Position numbers and translations under genes: made by a program. A DNA stretch of 64,000 bases from Luteimonas sp. RC10 (GTDB lineage: Bacteria > Pseudomonadota > Gammaproteobacteria > Xanthomonadales > Xanthomonadaceae), in NCBI RefSeq assembly GCF_014192745.1, contig NZ_JACHYJ010000001.1, positions 372,001 through 436,000 on the forward strand, in the 5' to 3' direction. Below are positions 15,579 to 23,708 of the stretch, piece after piece. Under the pieces are notes generated by a model. The model was not told the DNA's origin. It saw only the letters and a program-made list of their open reading frames with translations, and searched no databases. Position 1 is the first letter of the stretch; each line of letters begins with the position of its first letter.

Positions 15579-17477
15579 TTACGCGGCGCCGGCCATGCGC
15601 CCGCGCCGCGCGCGTTCGAGATGCACCAGCAGCAGCGAGATCGCCGCCGGGGTCATGCCGGGAATGCGCTGGGCCTGGCCGACGGTCAATGGCCGCACCT
15701 GGCCGAGTTTCTGCACGATCTCGGCCGACAGCCCGCGCACAGCCGCGTAGTCGAAGCTGTCCGGGATCGCCGTGCCCTCCTGGCGCTGCTGGCGCTCGAT
15801 CTCCACCCGCTGGCGTTCGAGATAGCCCGAGTACGTTGCCTCGATCTCGACCTGCTCGGCGATGTCGGCATCCGCCACGCCCGGGCCGAGGCCGTCCACG
15901 CGCATCAGCGCCGGATAATCGAGCCCGGGGCGGCGCAGCAGGTCGATCGCGTTGCTCTCCCGGCGCAGCTCGATGCCCAGCGTCTCCACGACCGCACGGC
16001 CCAACGCGTTGTGCGGCGAGGCCCACAGCCCGCGCAGACGGGCGGTCTCGCGCTCGATCCCCTCGCGTCGGGCGTCGAAGCGTTGCATGCGCGCGTCGTC
16101 CACCAAGCCCAGCTCACGGCCGATGCCGGTCAGGCGCAGGTCGGCATTGTCCTCGCGCAGCTGCAGCCGGTACTCGGCGCGGCTGGTGAACATGCGGTAC
16201 GGCTCTTTCGTGCCGTGCGTGATCAGGTCGTCGATCAGCACGCCGATGTAGGCCTGGTCGCGGCGCGGGCTCCAGGCCTCGAGGCCGCGCACCTGGCGGG
16301 CAGCATTGAGCCCGGCGATCAGGCCCTGTGCGGCGGCTTCTTCGTAGCCGGTGGTGCCGTTGATCTGCCCGGCGAAGAACAGCCCGGCCACCGCGCGCGT
16401 CTCCAGCGACGCGCGCAAGCCGCGCGGATCGAAGAAGTCGTACTCGATCGCGTAGCCGGCGCGGGTGATGTGCGCCTGCTCGAAGCCGACGATGCTGCGC
16501 ACCAGCGCCAGTTGCACGTCGAACGGCAAGGACGTCGAGATGCCGTTGGGATAGATCTCGGCGACGTCCAGGCCTTCGGGCTCGACGAAGATCTGGTGGC
16601 TGTCCTTGTCGGCGAAGCGCACCACCTTGTCCTCGATCGACGGACAGTAGCGCGGGCCGATGCCCTCGATCTGGCCCGAGTACATCGGCGAGCGATGCAG
16701 CGCGCCGCGGATGATCTGGTGTGTGCGCTCGGTGGTGCGGGTGATCCAGCACGGCACCTGGCGCGGGTGGTCGGCCTGCGAGCCGAGGAACGAGAACACC
16801 GGGCGCGGATCGTCGCCGGGCTGGATCGCCATCGCCGCGTAATCGAGCGTGCGGCCGTCGATCCGCGGCGGCGTGCCGGTCTTGAGCCGGTCGACGACGA
16901 ACGGGCGCTCGCGCAGCCGCTGGGCGAGCGTGGTCGCTGGCGGATCGCCTGCACGGCCGCCTGCCGACTGCGCTTCGCCGACATGGATGCGACCGCCGAG
17001 GAACGTGCCCGCGGTCAGCACCACCGCCGGCGCGTCGAAGCGCAGGCCGGTCTGGGTAATCGCGCCGCGCACGGCGTCGCCCTCGATGATTAGATCGTCG
17101 ACCGCCGACTGGAAGATCGTCAGGTTCGGCTGCGCCTCGACCGCGCGGCGCACGAACGCACGGTAGAGATTGCGGTCGGCCTGGCAGCGGGTGGCGCGGA
17201 CCGCCGGGCCCTTGGAGGCGTTGAGCCGCCGCCACTGGATGCCGGCGGCGTCGGCGGCGCGGGCCATGATCCCGCCCAGGGCATCGATCTCGCGCACCAG
17301 GTGGCCCTTGCCGATGCCACCGATCGCCGGGTTGCAGCTCATCACGCCGATCGTCTCGACGTTGTGGGTCAGCAGCAGGGTGCGGGCGCCGGCGCGCGCG
17401 GAGGCGAGCGCCGCTTCGGTGCCGGCGTGGCCGCCGCCGACGACGATGACGTCGTAGCTGTAGAAGTCGTTGGGCAT
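15579..17477 (-). CDS. mnmG: tRNA uridine-5-carboxymethylaminomethyl modification enzyme MnmG (GidA)
   Basis: A 632-residue FAD protein of normal length. It opens with the dinucleotide-binding motif [14 protein letters not shown] and has the GidA signatures [15 protein letters not shown] ([18 protein letters not shown]), [40 protein letters not shown] and the C-terminal [15 protein letters not shown]. With MnmE it installs the cmnm5 group on wobble U34 of several tRNAs, in the cytoplasm. Start at the ATG 17477. Its stop lies 100 bases from the repeat array, which is unusually close for a core gene. No mnmE or rsmG neighbour is seen. Confidence 0.97.
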   Translation of the reverse strand: MPNDFYSYDVIVVGGGHAGTEAALASARAGARTLLLTHNVETIGVMSCNPAIGGIGKGHLVREIDALGGIMARAADAAGIQWRRLNASKGPAVRATRCQADRNLYRAFVRRAVEAQPNLTIFQSAVDDLIIEGDAVRGAITQTGLRFDAPAVVLTAGTFLGGRIHVGEAQSAGGRAGDPPATTLAQRLRERPFVVDRLKTGTPPRIDGRTLDYAAMAIQPGDDPRPVFSFLGSQADHPRQVPCWITRTTERTHQIIRGALHRSPMYSGQIEGIGPRYCPSIEDKVVRFADKDSHQIFVEPEGLDVAEIYPNGISTSLPFDVQLALVRSIVGFEQAHITRAGYAIEYDFFDPRGLRASLETRAVAGLFFAGQINGTTGYEEAAAQGLIAGLNAARQVRGLEAWSPRRDQAYIGVLIDDLITHGTKEPYRMFTSRAEYRLQLREDNADLRLTGIGRELGLVDDARMQRFDARREGIERETARLRGLWASPHNALGRAVVETLGIELRRESNAIDLLRRPGLDYPALMRVDGLGPGVADADIAEQVEIEATYSGYLERQRVEIERQQRQEGTAIPDSFDYAAVRGLSAEIVQKLGQVRPLTVGQAQRIPGMTPAAISLLLVHLERARRGRMAGAA

Positions 17478-17521
17478 CGGCGGATTATCCGGCAGGTCGG
17501 CCGGCACGGGCGAGCCGGCGC

Positions 17522-17538
17522 TTGGCACGATTTCTGCG
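17522..17538 (+). promoter_or_regulatory. Sigma-54 (-24/-12) promoter
   Basis: TTGGCACGATTTCTGCG matches the consensus YTGGCACG-N4-TTGCW at all -24 bases and three of four -12 bases. The GG (17524-17525) and GC (17536-17537) are separated by exactly 10 bases, as RpoN requires. It points away from mnmG into an intergenic segment that ends in a strong terminator. An activator site would be expected about 100 bases upstream, inside the start of mnmG. Confidence 0.7.
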
Positions 17539-17548
17539 TACGTTCGGG

Positions 17549-17670
17549 TTGCACCCGGGACGGCAAGCGTCTGAAAGGGGGGCGCGGCTGGAGATTGGAA
17601 CAGGGCCGGCCATGTACGTCCCGGGGAAGCACGGGGCCGGATGTCGGGGGACATCCGGCCCCTTTTTTTT
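17549..17670 (+). ncRNA. Candidate RpoN-dependent small RNA
   Basis: The start is inferred 12 bases after the -12 element and the end from the U-run of the terminator, giving a transcript of about 120 nt. No credible open frame is contained: the only ATG (17612) reads through the terminator. The RNA contains an unpaired G6 run (about 17577-17582) that could pair with C-rich leaders, a GGCCGGCC self-complementary block and the terminal hairpin. No known family was recognised. The neighbouring genes are mnmG (divergent) and a lipoprotein (convergent, beyond another repeat). Confidence 0.55.
17633..17670 (+). terminator. Strong Rho-independent terminator
   Basis: A perfect 12-bp stem (17633-17644 with 17651-17662, arms GGGGCCGGATGT/ACATCCGGCCCC) with a six-base loop is followed by eight T at 17663-17670. 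No protein gene on the + strand precedes it within this intergenic region, so it must serve a non-coding transcript, which supports the promoter at 17522. Confidence 0.92.
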
Positions 17671-17714
17671 GGCTCGCCACCCACGCACGCGTCTTGGGCC
17701 GCAGGGTGAAGAGC

Positions 17715-17770
17715 CGATGCCCGGAGGAGGGCGGAACAGGGGGGATCCGAGAGTCCCCCGCCGGGCATCG
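17715..17770. repeat. Nested inverted repeat (structured element)
   Basis: Outer arms CGATGCCCGG (17715-17724) and CCGGGCATCG (17761-17770) are perfectly complementary. They enclose an inner hairpin GGGGGA (17740-17745) / TCCCCC (17754-17759). The layout is that of a folded RNA domain or a protein-binding site. It follows the terminator at 17670; no T-run follows it on either strand. Confidence 0.6.
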
Positions 17771-17912
17771 ACAGTCGTATGACCTTTTCGTCGTAAACCG
17801 ACGCAATCGGTCAGGCGGGGCCAAGCTTCGCCCGGGAATGCCAACGGCGCAAGCCCCAATGCAGCTCGACTTCCTGAGAATGGGCCGGAGTTCACGAAAG
17901 CCGCCCCATCCA

Positions 17913-17994
17913 AACCAGGGTCAGCGTCGCTTTTCTCAAGCAACGCTGACGATACGGCGCGACGCAGGCTCGAAAAGCGACGCTGACCCCGGTT
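17913..17994. repeat. Long inverted repeat, REP/RAYT-type
   Basis: GGGTCAGCGTCGCTTTTC at 17918-17935 is exactly complementary to 17972-17989. With one mismatch the arms extend to AACC...GGTT (17913-17994). The loop holds a third partial copy (AAGCAACGCTGAC, 17938-17950), which can form an alternative hairpin with the left arm. GGGGTCAG-N-TCGCTTTT-like ends are typical of palindromes mobilised by REP-associated tyrosine transposases; none is present in the window. It lies just after the stop of the 18004 lipoprotein gene and could terminate its transcript. Confidence 0.75.
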
Positions 17995-18003
17995 TTCGGA
18001 AGA

Positions 18004-18651
18004 TCAGGGGACGCGCTGGTCGGGGCGGCGGTAGCCGGCGCGCTCGCGCGGGGCCGGGCGCGGGGTGTCGCTGCTCGGCGGGCGGCTTTGCGGCGGACGG
18101 CTCGGCGGACGCTGCTCCGGCGGGCGGGCCTGCGACGGCGGGCGGTAGCCCGGACGCGGGCCGTTGTGGCCGGGACGGCCGTCGCCGCCGGGGCGTCCGC
18201 CCCAGTGCCCACCGGGGCGACCCGGACGATCGGAGTCCGGGCGTCCGGGCCGATCGGGACGGCCGACGCCAGGCCGGCCATCGCTCCAGCCCGGGCGACC
18301 CGGGCCATGGCCATGCGGCGGCCGATACCCGGGCCGTCCATGTCCGTGTCCGTACCCCGGACGAGGGGGCACGATCGGACGCACGATCACCGGCGGCGGC
18401 CGGTAGTAGCCACCGCCGTAACCATAGCCATAGCCGTAAGGCCGACTGCCGTAGTACGGCGCGCCGTATCCGGCGCCGCCATACCAGCCCGAGTAACGCC
18501 CGTAGCCGACGCTGCCGTAGGGGGCGCCGTAGCTGCGGTACACGGTGCCGGGCGAGCCGTAGTAGTAATCGCCACTGCCGCCGCGGTAGCCGTAGCTCGC
18601 GCAACCGGCAAGGGTCAGACAGGCGACGAAGATCAGTCCCTTGCGGATCAT
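18004..18651 (-). CDS. Tyr/Gly-rich then Pro/Arg/Gly-rich lipoprotein
   Basis: A 215-residue low-complexity lipoprotein. The signal MIRKGLIFVACLTLAGC ends in a perfect lipobox with Cys17. Residues about 20-90 are Tyr/Gly/Ser-rich (YGYRGGSGDYYYGSPG and many GYG triplets); residues 90-215 are Pro/Gly/Arg/His-rich with repeated GRPG units. No enzymatic motif is visible. Such proteins are probably disordered surface or periplasmic lipoproteins. The Met at 18651 is used because the signal peptide follows directly. GC-rich repeat codons make replication slippage likely, so length may vary between strains. Confidence 0.8.
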   Translation of the reverse strand: MIRKGLIFVACLTLAGCASYGYRGGSGDYYYGSPGTVYRSYGAPYGSVGYGRYSGWYGGAGYGAPYYGSRPYGYGYGYGGGYYRPPPVIVRPIVPPRPGYGHGHGRPGYRPPHGHGPGRPGWSDGRPGVGRPDRPGRPDSDRPGRPGGHWGGRPGGDGRPGHNGPRPGYRPPSQARPPEQRPPSRPPQSRPPSSDTPRPAPRERAGYRRPDQRVP

Positions 18652-18784
18652 GGCGGTCCCCCGCTCGATAAGGGCTCCAGCTTCGGCTGCGTCCATTGAA
18701 TCAGCCCTTAAGAGCACCGGCCGACCTCGCAACACGATCTTGTTCGATCGTGAATCCGCAAGGCGGCTCGGCTACGCTGTTGCG

Positions 18785-19765
18785 ATGCATGCCGCCCCGC
18801 CCTTGCCCGACGCCAACGACCTGCTCGCCGCGGCGGCCCGGCTCGCGCCGGTCGCCCATCTCACACCGGTGTTGCGCAGCCGGGTGATCGATACAGCCGC
18901 CGGTTGCGCGCTGCACTTCAAGGCCGAACATCTGCAGCGCGCGGGCGCGTTCAAGTTCCGCGGCGCCTGCAATGCGGTGCTGGCGCTGGACCCGGACACT
19001 GCCGCGCGCGGGGTGGTCACGCACTCGTCCGGCAATCACGGCGCGGCGCTCGCGCTGGCGGCGCATCTGCACGGCATCGCCTGCCATGTCGTGGTGCCCG
19101 AGGGCGCAGTGGCGACCAAGCTGGCGGCGATCGCCAGCTACGGCGCGGTGTTGCATCGCTGCGCGGCGACGCTGGCCGACCGCGAGCGCAGCTGCGAACA
19201 GGTCCGTGCGCAGACCGGCGCCACGCTCGTGCACCCCTATGCCAATGCCCAGGTGATCGCCGGCCAGGGCACGGCCGCGCTCGAGCTGCTGCACGCGGCC
19301 GGCCCGCTCGACGACCTGGTCGTGCCGGTCGGCGGCGGTGGGCTGGCAGCCGGCACCGCATTGGCAATCGCGCACGCCGCGCCGCAGACCCGGTTGGTAC
19401 TGGCCGAGCCGCGCGGCGCCGACGACACCCTGCGCTCGCTGCGCCAGGGCGCGCGCGTGGACGACCTCGTCCCCGACACGGTCTGCGATGGCCTGCGCGG
19501 GCTGCTGGGCGCGCCGAACTTCGAGATCCTCTCGCGCCATGGCGTCGCACACGGCACGCCGGTCGAGGTGCTGGCGGTCGACGATGCCGACACCGTCGCC
19601 GCCGCGCGGCGGATCGCCGTGCACACCAAGCAACTGGTCGAGCCGTCGTCGGCCATCGCGCTGTCCGCGGTGCTGGGCGCGCCGGCGCGCTTCGCCGGCC
19701 GCCGCGTCGGCATCGTGCTCAGCGGCGGCAACGTCGATCCGGACCGGCTGCCGTGGCGGCCGTGA
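18785..19765 (+). CDS. Threonine/serine dehydratase family (fold type II PLP enzyme)
   Basis: A 326-residue PLP enzyme. K57 in AGAFKFRGA is the Schiff-base lysine, SSGNHGAALA is the substrate-binding loop, and VPVGGGGLAAGTA binds the PLP phosphate. LSGGNVD lies near the C-terminus. It lacks the ACT-like regulatory domains of biosynthetic IlvA and is the length of catabolic threonine dehydratases and serine racemases. The reaction is probably deamination of L-Thr or L-Ser (or racemisation); the two cannot be separated here. The following YdcF gene begins 16 bases on and may be co-transcribed. Confidence 0.9.
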   Translation: MHAAPPLPDANDLLAAAARLAPVAHLTPVLRSRVIDTAAGCALHFKAEHLQRAGAFKFRGACNAVLALDPDTAARGVVTHSSGNHGAALALAAHLHGIACHVVVPEGAVATKLAAIASYGAVLHRCAATLADRERSCEQVRAQTGATLVHPYANAQVIAGQGTAALELLHAAGPLDDLVVPVGGGGLAAGTALAIAHAAPQTRLVLAEPRGADDTLRSLRQGARVDDLVPDTVCDGLRGLLGAPNFEILSRHGVAHGTPVEVLAVDDADTVAAARRIAVHTKQLVEPSSAIALSAVLGAPARFAGRRVGIVLSGGNVDPDRLPWRP

Positions 19766-19781
19766 GCGCCGCGGTGCGGTC

Positions 19782-20405
19782 GTGAGCCAGCGGCGTCGAC
19801 GCCGTCCGCTGCTGCGCCTGTGCGTCTGGGGCGCGCTGTTGCTGGTCGCCTGGCTGGCCGGCGTCGCGGCCTGGATCGTGCATGTGGGCAGCCGCGACGA
19901 GGCCGGTCCGGCGGACGCGATCGTGGTGCTGGGCGCCGCCGCCTACGACGCGGTGCCCTCGCCGGTGTTCGAGGCGCGGATCGACCACGGCCTGGATCTC
20001 TATCGCGCCGGCCATGCGCCGATGTTGATCTTCACCGGCGGCTACGGCGGCGCCAAGGCGCGCTTCTCCGAGGCGCAGGTCGCACGCCGCTATGCGTTGC
20101 GCCGCGATATCCCGGCCTCGGCGATCCTCACCGAGTCGCGCTCGCGCACCACGGTCGAGAACCTGGTCGAAGCGCGGCGGTTGATGCGCGAGCACGATCT
20201 GCACCGGGTCATCGTGGTCAGCGACCCGCTGCACATGGCGCGCGCATTGCGTGCGAGCCGCCGGCTGGGCATCGATGCGGTCGGTTCGCCGACGCCATCG
20301 ACGCGCTTCCGTACCTTCCGCACCCAGCGCGAGTTCCTGCTGCGCGAGGTGTACTTCTTCCACCGCGATCTCTACGAGTCGATCGTCGCCCGACTCAAGT
20401 CGTGA
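19782..20405 (+). CDS. YdcF-family (DUF218) membrane-anchored protein
   Basis: A 207-residue protein. A basic head (SQRRRRRP) and one membrane segment (about 10-32) precede the DUF218 domain, which has DAIVVLGAA, LIFTGGYG, SRTTVENLVEARRLM and IVVSDPLHMARALR. Family members (YdcF, SanA, ElyC) act in the cell envelope, and ElyC affects peptidoglycan or lipid carrier metabolism. The GTG at 19782 is chosen because it places the basic head directly before the membrane segment. It may be co-transcribed with the dehydratase. Confidence 0.87.
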   Translation: MSQRRRRRPLLRLCVWGALLLVAWLAGVAAWIVHVGSRDEAGPADAIVVLGAAAYDAVPSPVFEARIDHGLDLYRAGHAPMLIFTGGYGGAKARFSEAQVARRYALRRDIPASAILTESRSRTTVENLVEARRLMREHDLHRVIVVSDPLHMARALRASRRLGIDAVGSPTPSTRFRTFRTQREFLLREVYFFHRDLYESIVARLKS

Positions 20406-20420
20406 TCCGACGACGCGCGC

Positions 20421-21029
20421 TCAGCGCGCGGGAGGTTGGCCGTCGGCCACCAGGGTCAGGCCCTCGGCGAGCAGCCAGCGGGTCGCGAGCACGCGCTGGG
20501 GCTGCGGCTGGTCCTTGAGCACGTCGACCATCTGCCGGAACGCGCGGCAGCGCCCTGCCCGGCTGGCCTCGTCGGTGCCGGTCGAGGTGAGCCCGAGCAT
20601 GAAGCCGTCGTGCAGCAGCGTCGCGGTCACCGCGGCTGCGCGCAGCACCTGTTGCGCGGCGGCAGCGTCGAACGCCTGCGGCGCGCCCTGCAGGCCGGTC
20701 AGTGCGACGTTGGTGAACGCATTGGCGAAGCGGTTGCGGCTGGCCGGCCCGAGCCGGTCGACGGTGCGCTGGAACGCGGCCAGGTCGCGCGTGGCGTCGG
20801 GCTCGAACAGGTCGCACAACGCCCGCGCTTCCCCGGGTTCGCGCGAGGCGTGCAGCACCGCCTGGAACAGCCCATCGATGGCCTCGGGTGCGGCGCGGCG
20901 CAGCACATCGCCGCCGCTCGACAGCACCGCGGCGGTATCGATCTGCGACAGGTCGATCTCGTACTGCTGCGCGGACGCCGGCAGCGACAACGCGGTCAAC
21001 AGCAGCACAACAGTCGGGCGCCAGCGCAT
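20421..21029 (-). CDS. Exported protein of unknown function
   Basis: A protein of 202 residues from the ATG at 21029, or 206 from a GTG at 21041; the ATG is preferred because GGA lies seven bases before it. The first 22 residues are a Sec signal (VVLLLTALSLPASAQQ, cleavage after ASA). The mature part is helical, Ala- and Leu-rich, with two or three Cys (ALCDLFEPD, AGRCRAF). It is not assigned to a family. It converges with the YdcF gene, whose stop is 15 bases away, and is 72 bases from the YitT gene on the same strand. Confidence 0.75.
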   Translation of the reverse strand: MRWRPTVVLLLTALSLPASAQQYEIDLSQIDTAAVLSSGGDVLRRAAPEAIDGLFQAVLHASREPGEARALCDLFEPDATRDLAAFQRTVDRLGPASRNRFANAFTNVALTGLQGAPQAFDAAAAQQVLRAAAVTATLLHDGFMLGLTSTGTDEASRAGRCRAFRQMVDVLKDQPQPQRVLATRWLLAEGLTLVADGQPPAR

Positions 21030-21101
21030 CAAGGTATCCACGTCGCCAGGAGGAGGCGCCGAGTCTAGGCGCTGGCGTGCGGCATCGGATGAACGCCGCG
21101 C

Positions 21102-21821
21102 TCAGGCGCCCATGTAGCGCCCGGGCCGGTGGTTGAACAGCAGCACCAGGTTGAGCACCAGCACGCCGAGCGCCGAGTACAGCACCTTGGACGGCGGCAG
21201 TACGGTCAGCGAGACCAGCATCAGCACCGTGTCGAAGCCCAGCTGCAGCTTGCCCGCGCTCCAGCCGCGGCTGCGCTGCAGCCACACCACGACGATGCCC
21301 ACCCCGCCCAGGCTGGCGCGGTGGCGGATGAACGACAGGATGCCCATGCCGACCAGCGCACCGCCGAACACCGCCGCGAACAACGGCGTCATCGATTCGA
21401 ACGGCGCCATGCGCGGGATCAGGTCGGCGACGACGCCGGTCACGCCGACCGCGAGGAAGGTCTTGAGGGTGAACTCCCAGCCCATGCGCCGCACCGCGAT
21501 CCAGTAGAACGGCAGGTTGAACAGCACGAACAGCAGGCCGAAATGCGCGCCGGTGGCGTAGTGCGCCAACAGCGCCATACCGGCCACGCCGCCGACCATC
21601 AGGCCGCCGGTCGCCAGGATCGACATGCCCAACGCGCTGACCAGGCTGGCCAGGATCAGGCCCTGCACATCCTCGGCGACGGTATGGCGCTGCGGCAGCG
21701 GCGCCGGGGCGGCCACGGCCACCGCCGCCGCCACTTCGGCAGCGTCGGGCACGGGTTCGAACGCGCCAGGGCGGGAGTCGGCGGGCACAGCGGAGATCCG
21801 GTGATTGTTGCGGCGCAGCAT
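21102..21821 (-). CDS. YitT-family membrane protein (DUF161)
   Basis: A 239-residue inner-membrane protein. A soluble Ala/Pro-rich head of about 50 residues precedes five to six membrane segments. The YitT family glycine-rich segment is clear: LATGGLMVGGVAGMALLAHYATG, here shown by its GGLMVGGVAG core, then LPFYWIAVRRMG, and a second half with GGALVGMGILSFIRHRASLGG. Many relatives have an additional C-terminal DUF2179 cytoplasmic domain; it is absent here. Function is unproven; a transport role is usually assumed. Confidence 0.85.
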   Translation of the reverse strand: MLRRNNHRISAVPADSRPGAFEPVPDAAEVAAAVAVAAPAPLPQRHTVAEDVQGLILASLVSALGMSILATGGLMVGGVAGMALLAHYATGAHFGLLFVLFNLPFYWIAVRRMGWEFTLKTFLAVGVTGVVADLIPRMAPFESMTPLFAAVFGGALVGMGILSFIRHRASLGGVGIVVVWLQRSRGWSAGKLQLGFDTVLMLVSLTVLPPSKVLYSALGVLVLNLVLLFNHRPGRYMGA

Positions 21822-21937
21822 AACGCGAGCGGGCGGTTGCCGTCAGTGCGATGCGCCCCTGACACAGACCCGGCTTCGACCATCCTGCGTGGATTGGCCT
21901 TCGAGGCACCGACGTCCGGGAAGCCGGCGGCGCGGCG

Positions 21938-22837
21938 TCAGTCGCGCCGCCGGCGGACCGGGATCGCGCTGGCCGGGAACCGTGCCAGTTCCTCGCCGCC
22001 GTCGCGGATCGGCGCGCCCGGCTGCGGTGCCCAGGCCATCGCGGTGATCCATTCCCAGCTCGCCGGCAGACCCTCGGGTTCACGGAACTGCGCGTAGTGG
22101 GCGGCGGCCGCGGCGAAGCGCGCGCGCCCGGTCAGCGCACGGCGACGGCCGGACAGCGCATTGGTCGCGCCGACCGCACGCAGCTCGCGCATCAGCGCGG
22201 TCATGTCGGGGTGATGGTGGACGACGACCTCGCGGTCGAGCACCGGGTTGCGGAAGCCGGCCTGCATCAGCGCGTCGCCGAACTCGGCGATCGATGCGAA
22301 CGGGCTGACGTGCGGCACCTCGTCGGCGTGGCCGAAGGCCTCGCGCAGTTCGATCAGGGTCTGCGGGCCGAACGTCGAACACAGCAACAGGCCGTCGGGA
22401 CGCAGCACCCGGCGAAAGCCGGCGAACGCGGCCGCCAGGTCCTCGACCCATTGCAGCGACAGGTTGCAGAACAGCACGTCGACGCTGTTGTCGGCGATCG
22501 GCAGCGCACGCAGGTCGGCGCAGACCCGGTCGACGGGGCGTTGCAGCCCGAGGCGGTCACGCCAGCCGGCGCGTACCGGCGCCTGCTGCAGCATCGGCAA
22601 GGCCAGGTCCACTGCGACGATGCGCGCCTTGGGCCAGCGCACGCGCATCGCCAGCGCGGCATGCGCCGGACCGCTGCCGACATCGAGCACGCAGCCAGGC
22701 ACGCGGTCGTCGAGATAGTCCAGCGACTCGAGCAGATGCGCCTCGACCTGCCGCTGCAGAGCGGCGGCGCCGGCGTAGCTCGACGAGGCGCGCGAGAACG
22801 CCCGGCGAACGTGGGTGCGATCGAAGATGGCGGTCAT
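21938..22837 (-). CDS. bioC: Malonyl-ACP O-methyltransferase BioC
   Basis: A 299-residue SAM-dependent methyltransferase. The N-terminal FDRTHVRRAFSRASSSYAGAA is the BioC-typical opening, motif I is VLDVGSGPAHAA, and later come VLFCNLSLQWVEDL and VLRPDGLLLCSTFGPQTL. BioC methylates malonyl-ACP so that fatty acid synthesis can elongate it to pimeloyl-ACP methyl ester. It is the last gene of the bio operon, 31 bases after bioH. The C-terminus is longer than in E. coli BioC (251 residues), adding WEWITAMAWAPQ and a basic tail. Confidence 0.93.
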   Translation of the reverse strand: MTAIFDRTHVRRAFSRASSSYAGAAALQRQVEAHLLESLDYLDDRVPGCVLDVGSGPAHAALAMRVRWPKARIVAVDLALPMLQQAPVRAGWRDRLGLQRPVDRVCADLRALPIADNSVDVLFCNLSLQWVEDLAAAFAGFRRVLRPDGLLLCSTFGPQTLIELREAFGHADEVPHVSPFASIAEFGDALMQAGFRNPVLDREVVVHHHPDMTALMRELRAVGATNALSGRRRALTGRARFAAAAAHYAQFREPEGLPASWEWITAMAWAPQPGAPIRDGGEELARFPASAIPVRRRRD

Positions 22838-22868
22838 GGGGTCGGCGATTCGGTGGCGGGAGGGCGCG

Positions 22869-23708
22869 TCAGGTCGCGGCTTTGGGCAGGAAGGCCAGCA
22901 GGTGTTCGGCCACGGCATCGGCATGGGTCAGGAACGGCGCGTGACCGGCATGCGCGATCGTGTGCGCCTGCGCATCGGGGGCCTGCGCGGCGGCGGCGTG
23001 CATCGCCTGTGGATCCACCAGCCGGTCGCGCCGACCGGCCAGCCACAGGCTGGGCACGGTGAGTCCGGGCAACGCCGCGCGCAGGTCGATGCTGCGCAGC
23101 AGCTGCAGCCCGTCGACCAGCGCATGCGCGGCGGGCTCCCCGCGCGCGAAGACCTCGGCGCGCAGCGCGCGCAACTCGCCGCGCGCATCCTCCGAGCCAA
23201 AGGCTTCCAGGGCGATGAAGCGGTCGAGCGTACCGCGGTAGTCGTCGCGCAGGCCGCGGGCGAAGTCACGGAAGATCTCCGGCGCCATGCCGTGCGTCCA
23301 GTCCTCGCCCCGTACGAAGCGCGGACTCGCGCACAGCATGGCCAATGCGGTGACCGACGCCGGGCGAGTCGCCGCGGCCTGCAGCGCGAACAGTCCGCCG
23401 AGCGACCAGCCCAGCCACGGCGCCGGCGGCAGCCGCGACGCAAGCGCGTCGACCACCGGCGCGAGCGCCAGCGGCACGGTGGCGTCGCGGCTGCGCCCAT
23501 GACCCGGCAGGTCCACGCAGTAGACGGTGCGGTGGGCGCGCAGGCGCGCGACCAGCGGCGCGAACACGCCACCGTGCATCGCCCAGCCGTGCAGCAACAC
23601 CAGCGGCGGCCCGTCGCCGCAGACCTCGATATACAGACCGCTGCCGTCATCGGGCAGCGCGGTGGTGGGCGGCGTGTCGTGCATCGTCGGTGTGCCTTCG
23701 TCGGTCAT
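22869..23708 (-). CDS. bioH: Pimeloyl-ACP methyl ester carboxylesterase BioH
   Basis: A 279-residue alpha/beta hydrolase. PPLVLLHGWAMHGG forms the oxyanion strand, S102 in GWSLGGL is the nucleophile, an Asp lies in AGRRDRLVD and the His in IAHAGHAPFL. BioH cleaves the methyl ester of pimeloyl-ACP, ending the steps begun by BioC. The ATG at 23708 forms an ATGA overlap with the transporter stop; a later ATG at 23684 would remove eight residues and break this coupling. It has an N-terminal extension of about 20 residues compared with E. coli BioH. Confidence 0.92.
   Translation of the reverse strand: MTDEGTPTMHDTPPTTALPDDGSGLYIEVCGDGPPLVLLHGWAMHGGVFAPLVARLRAHRTVYCVDLPGHGRSRDATVPLALAPVVDALASRLPPAPWLGWSLGGLFALQAAATRPASVTALAMLCASPRFVRGEDWTHGMAPEIFRDFARGLRDDYRGTLDRFIALEAFGSEDARGELRALRAEVFARGEPAAHALVDGLQLLRSIDLRAALPGLTVPSLWLAGRRDRLVDPQAMHAAAAQAPDAQAHTIAHAGHAPFLTHADAVAEHLLAFLPKAAT

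Noticed and set aside
17485-17943. Minus-strand 152-codon frame in the mnmG/lipoprotein gap
   Set aside because: It runs through the terminator, the nested hairpin and part of the inverted repeat, and its composition is arbitrary.
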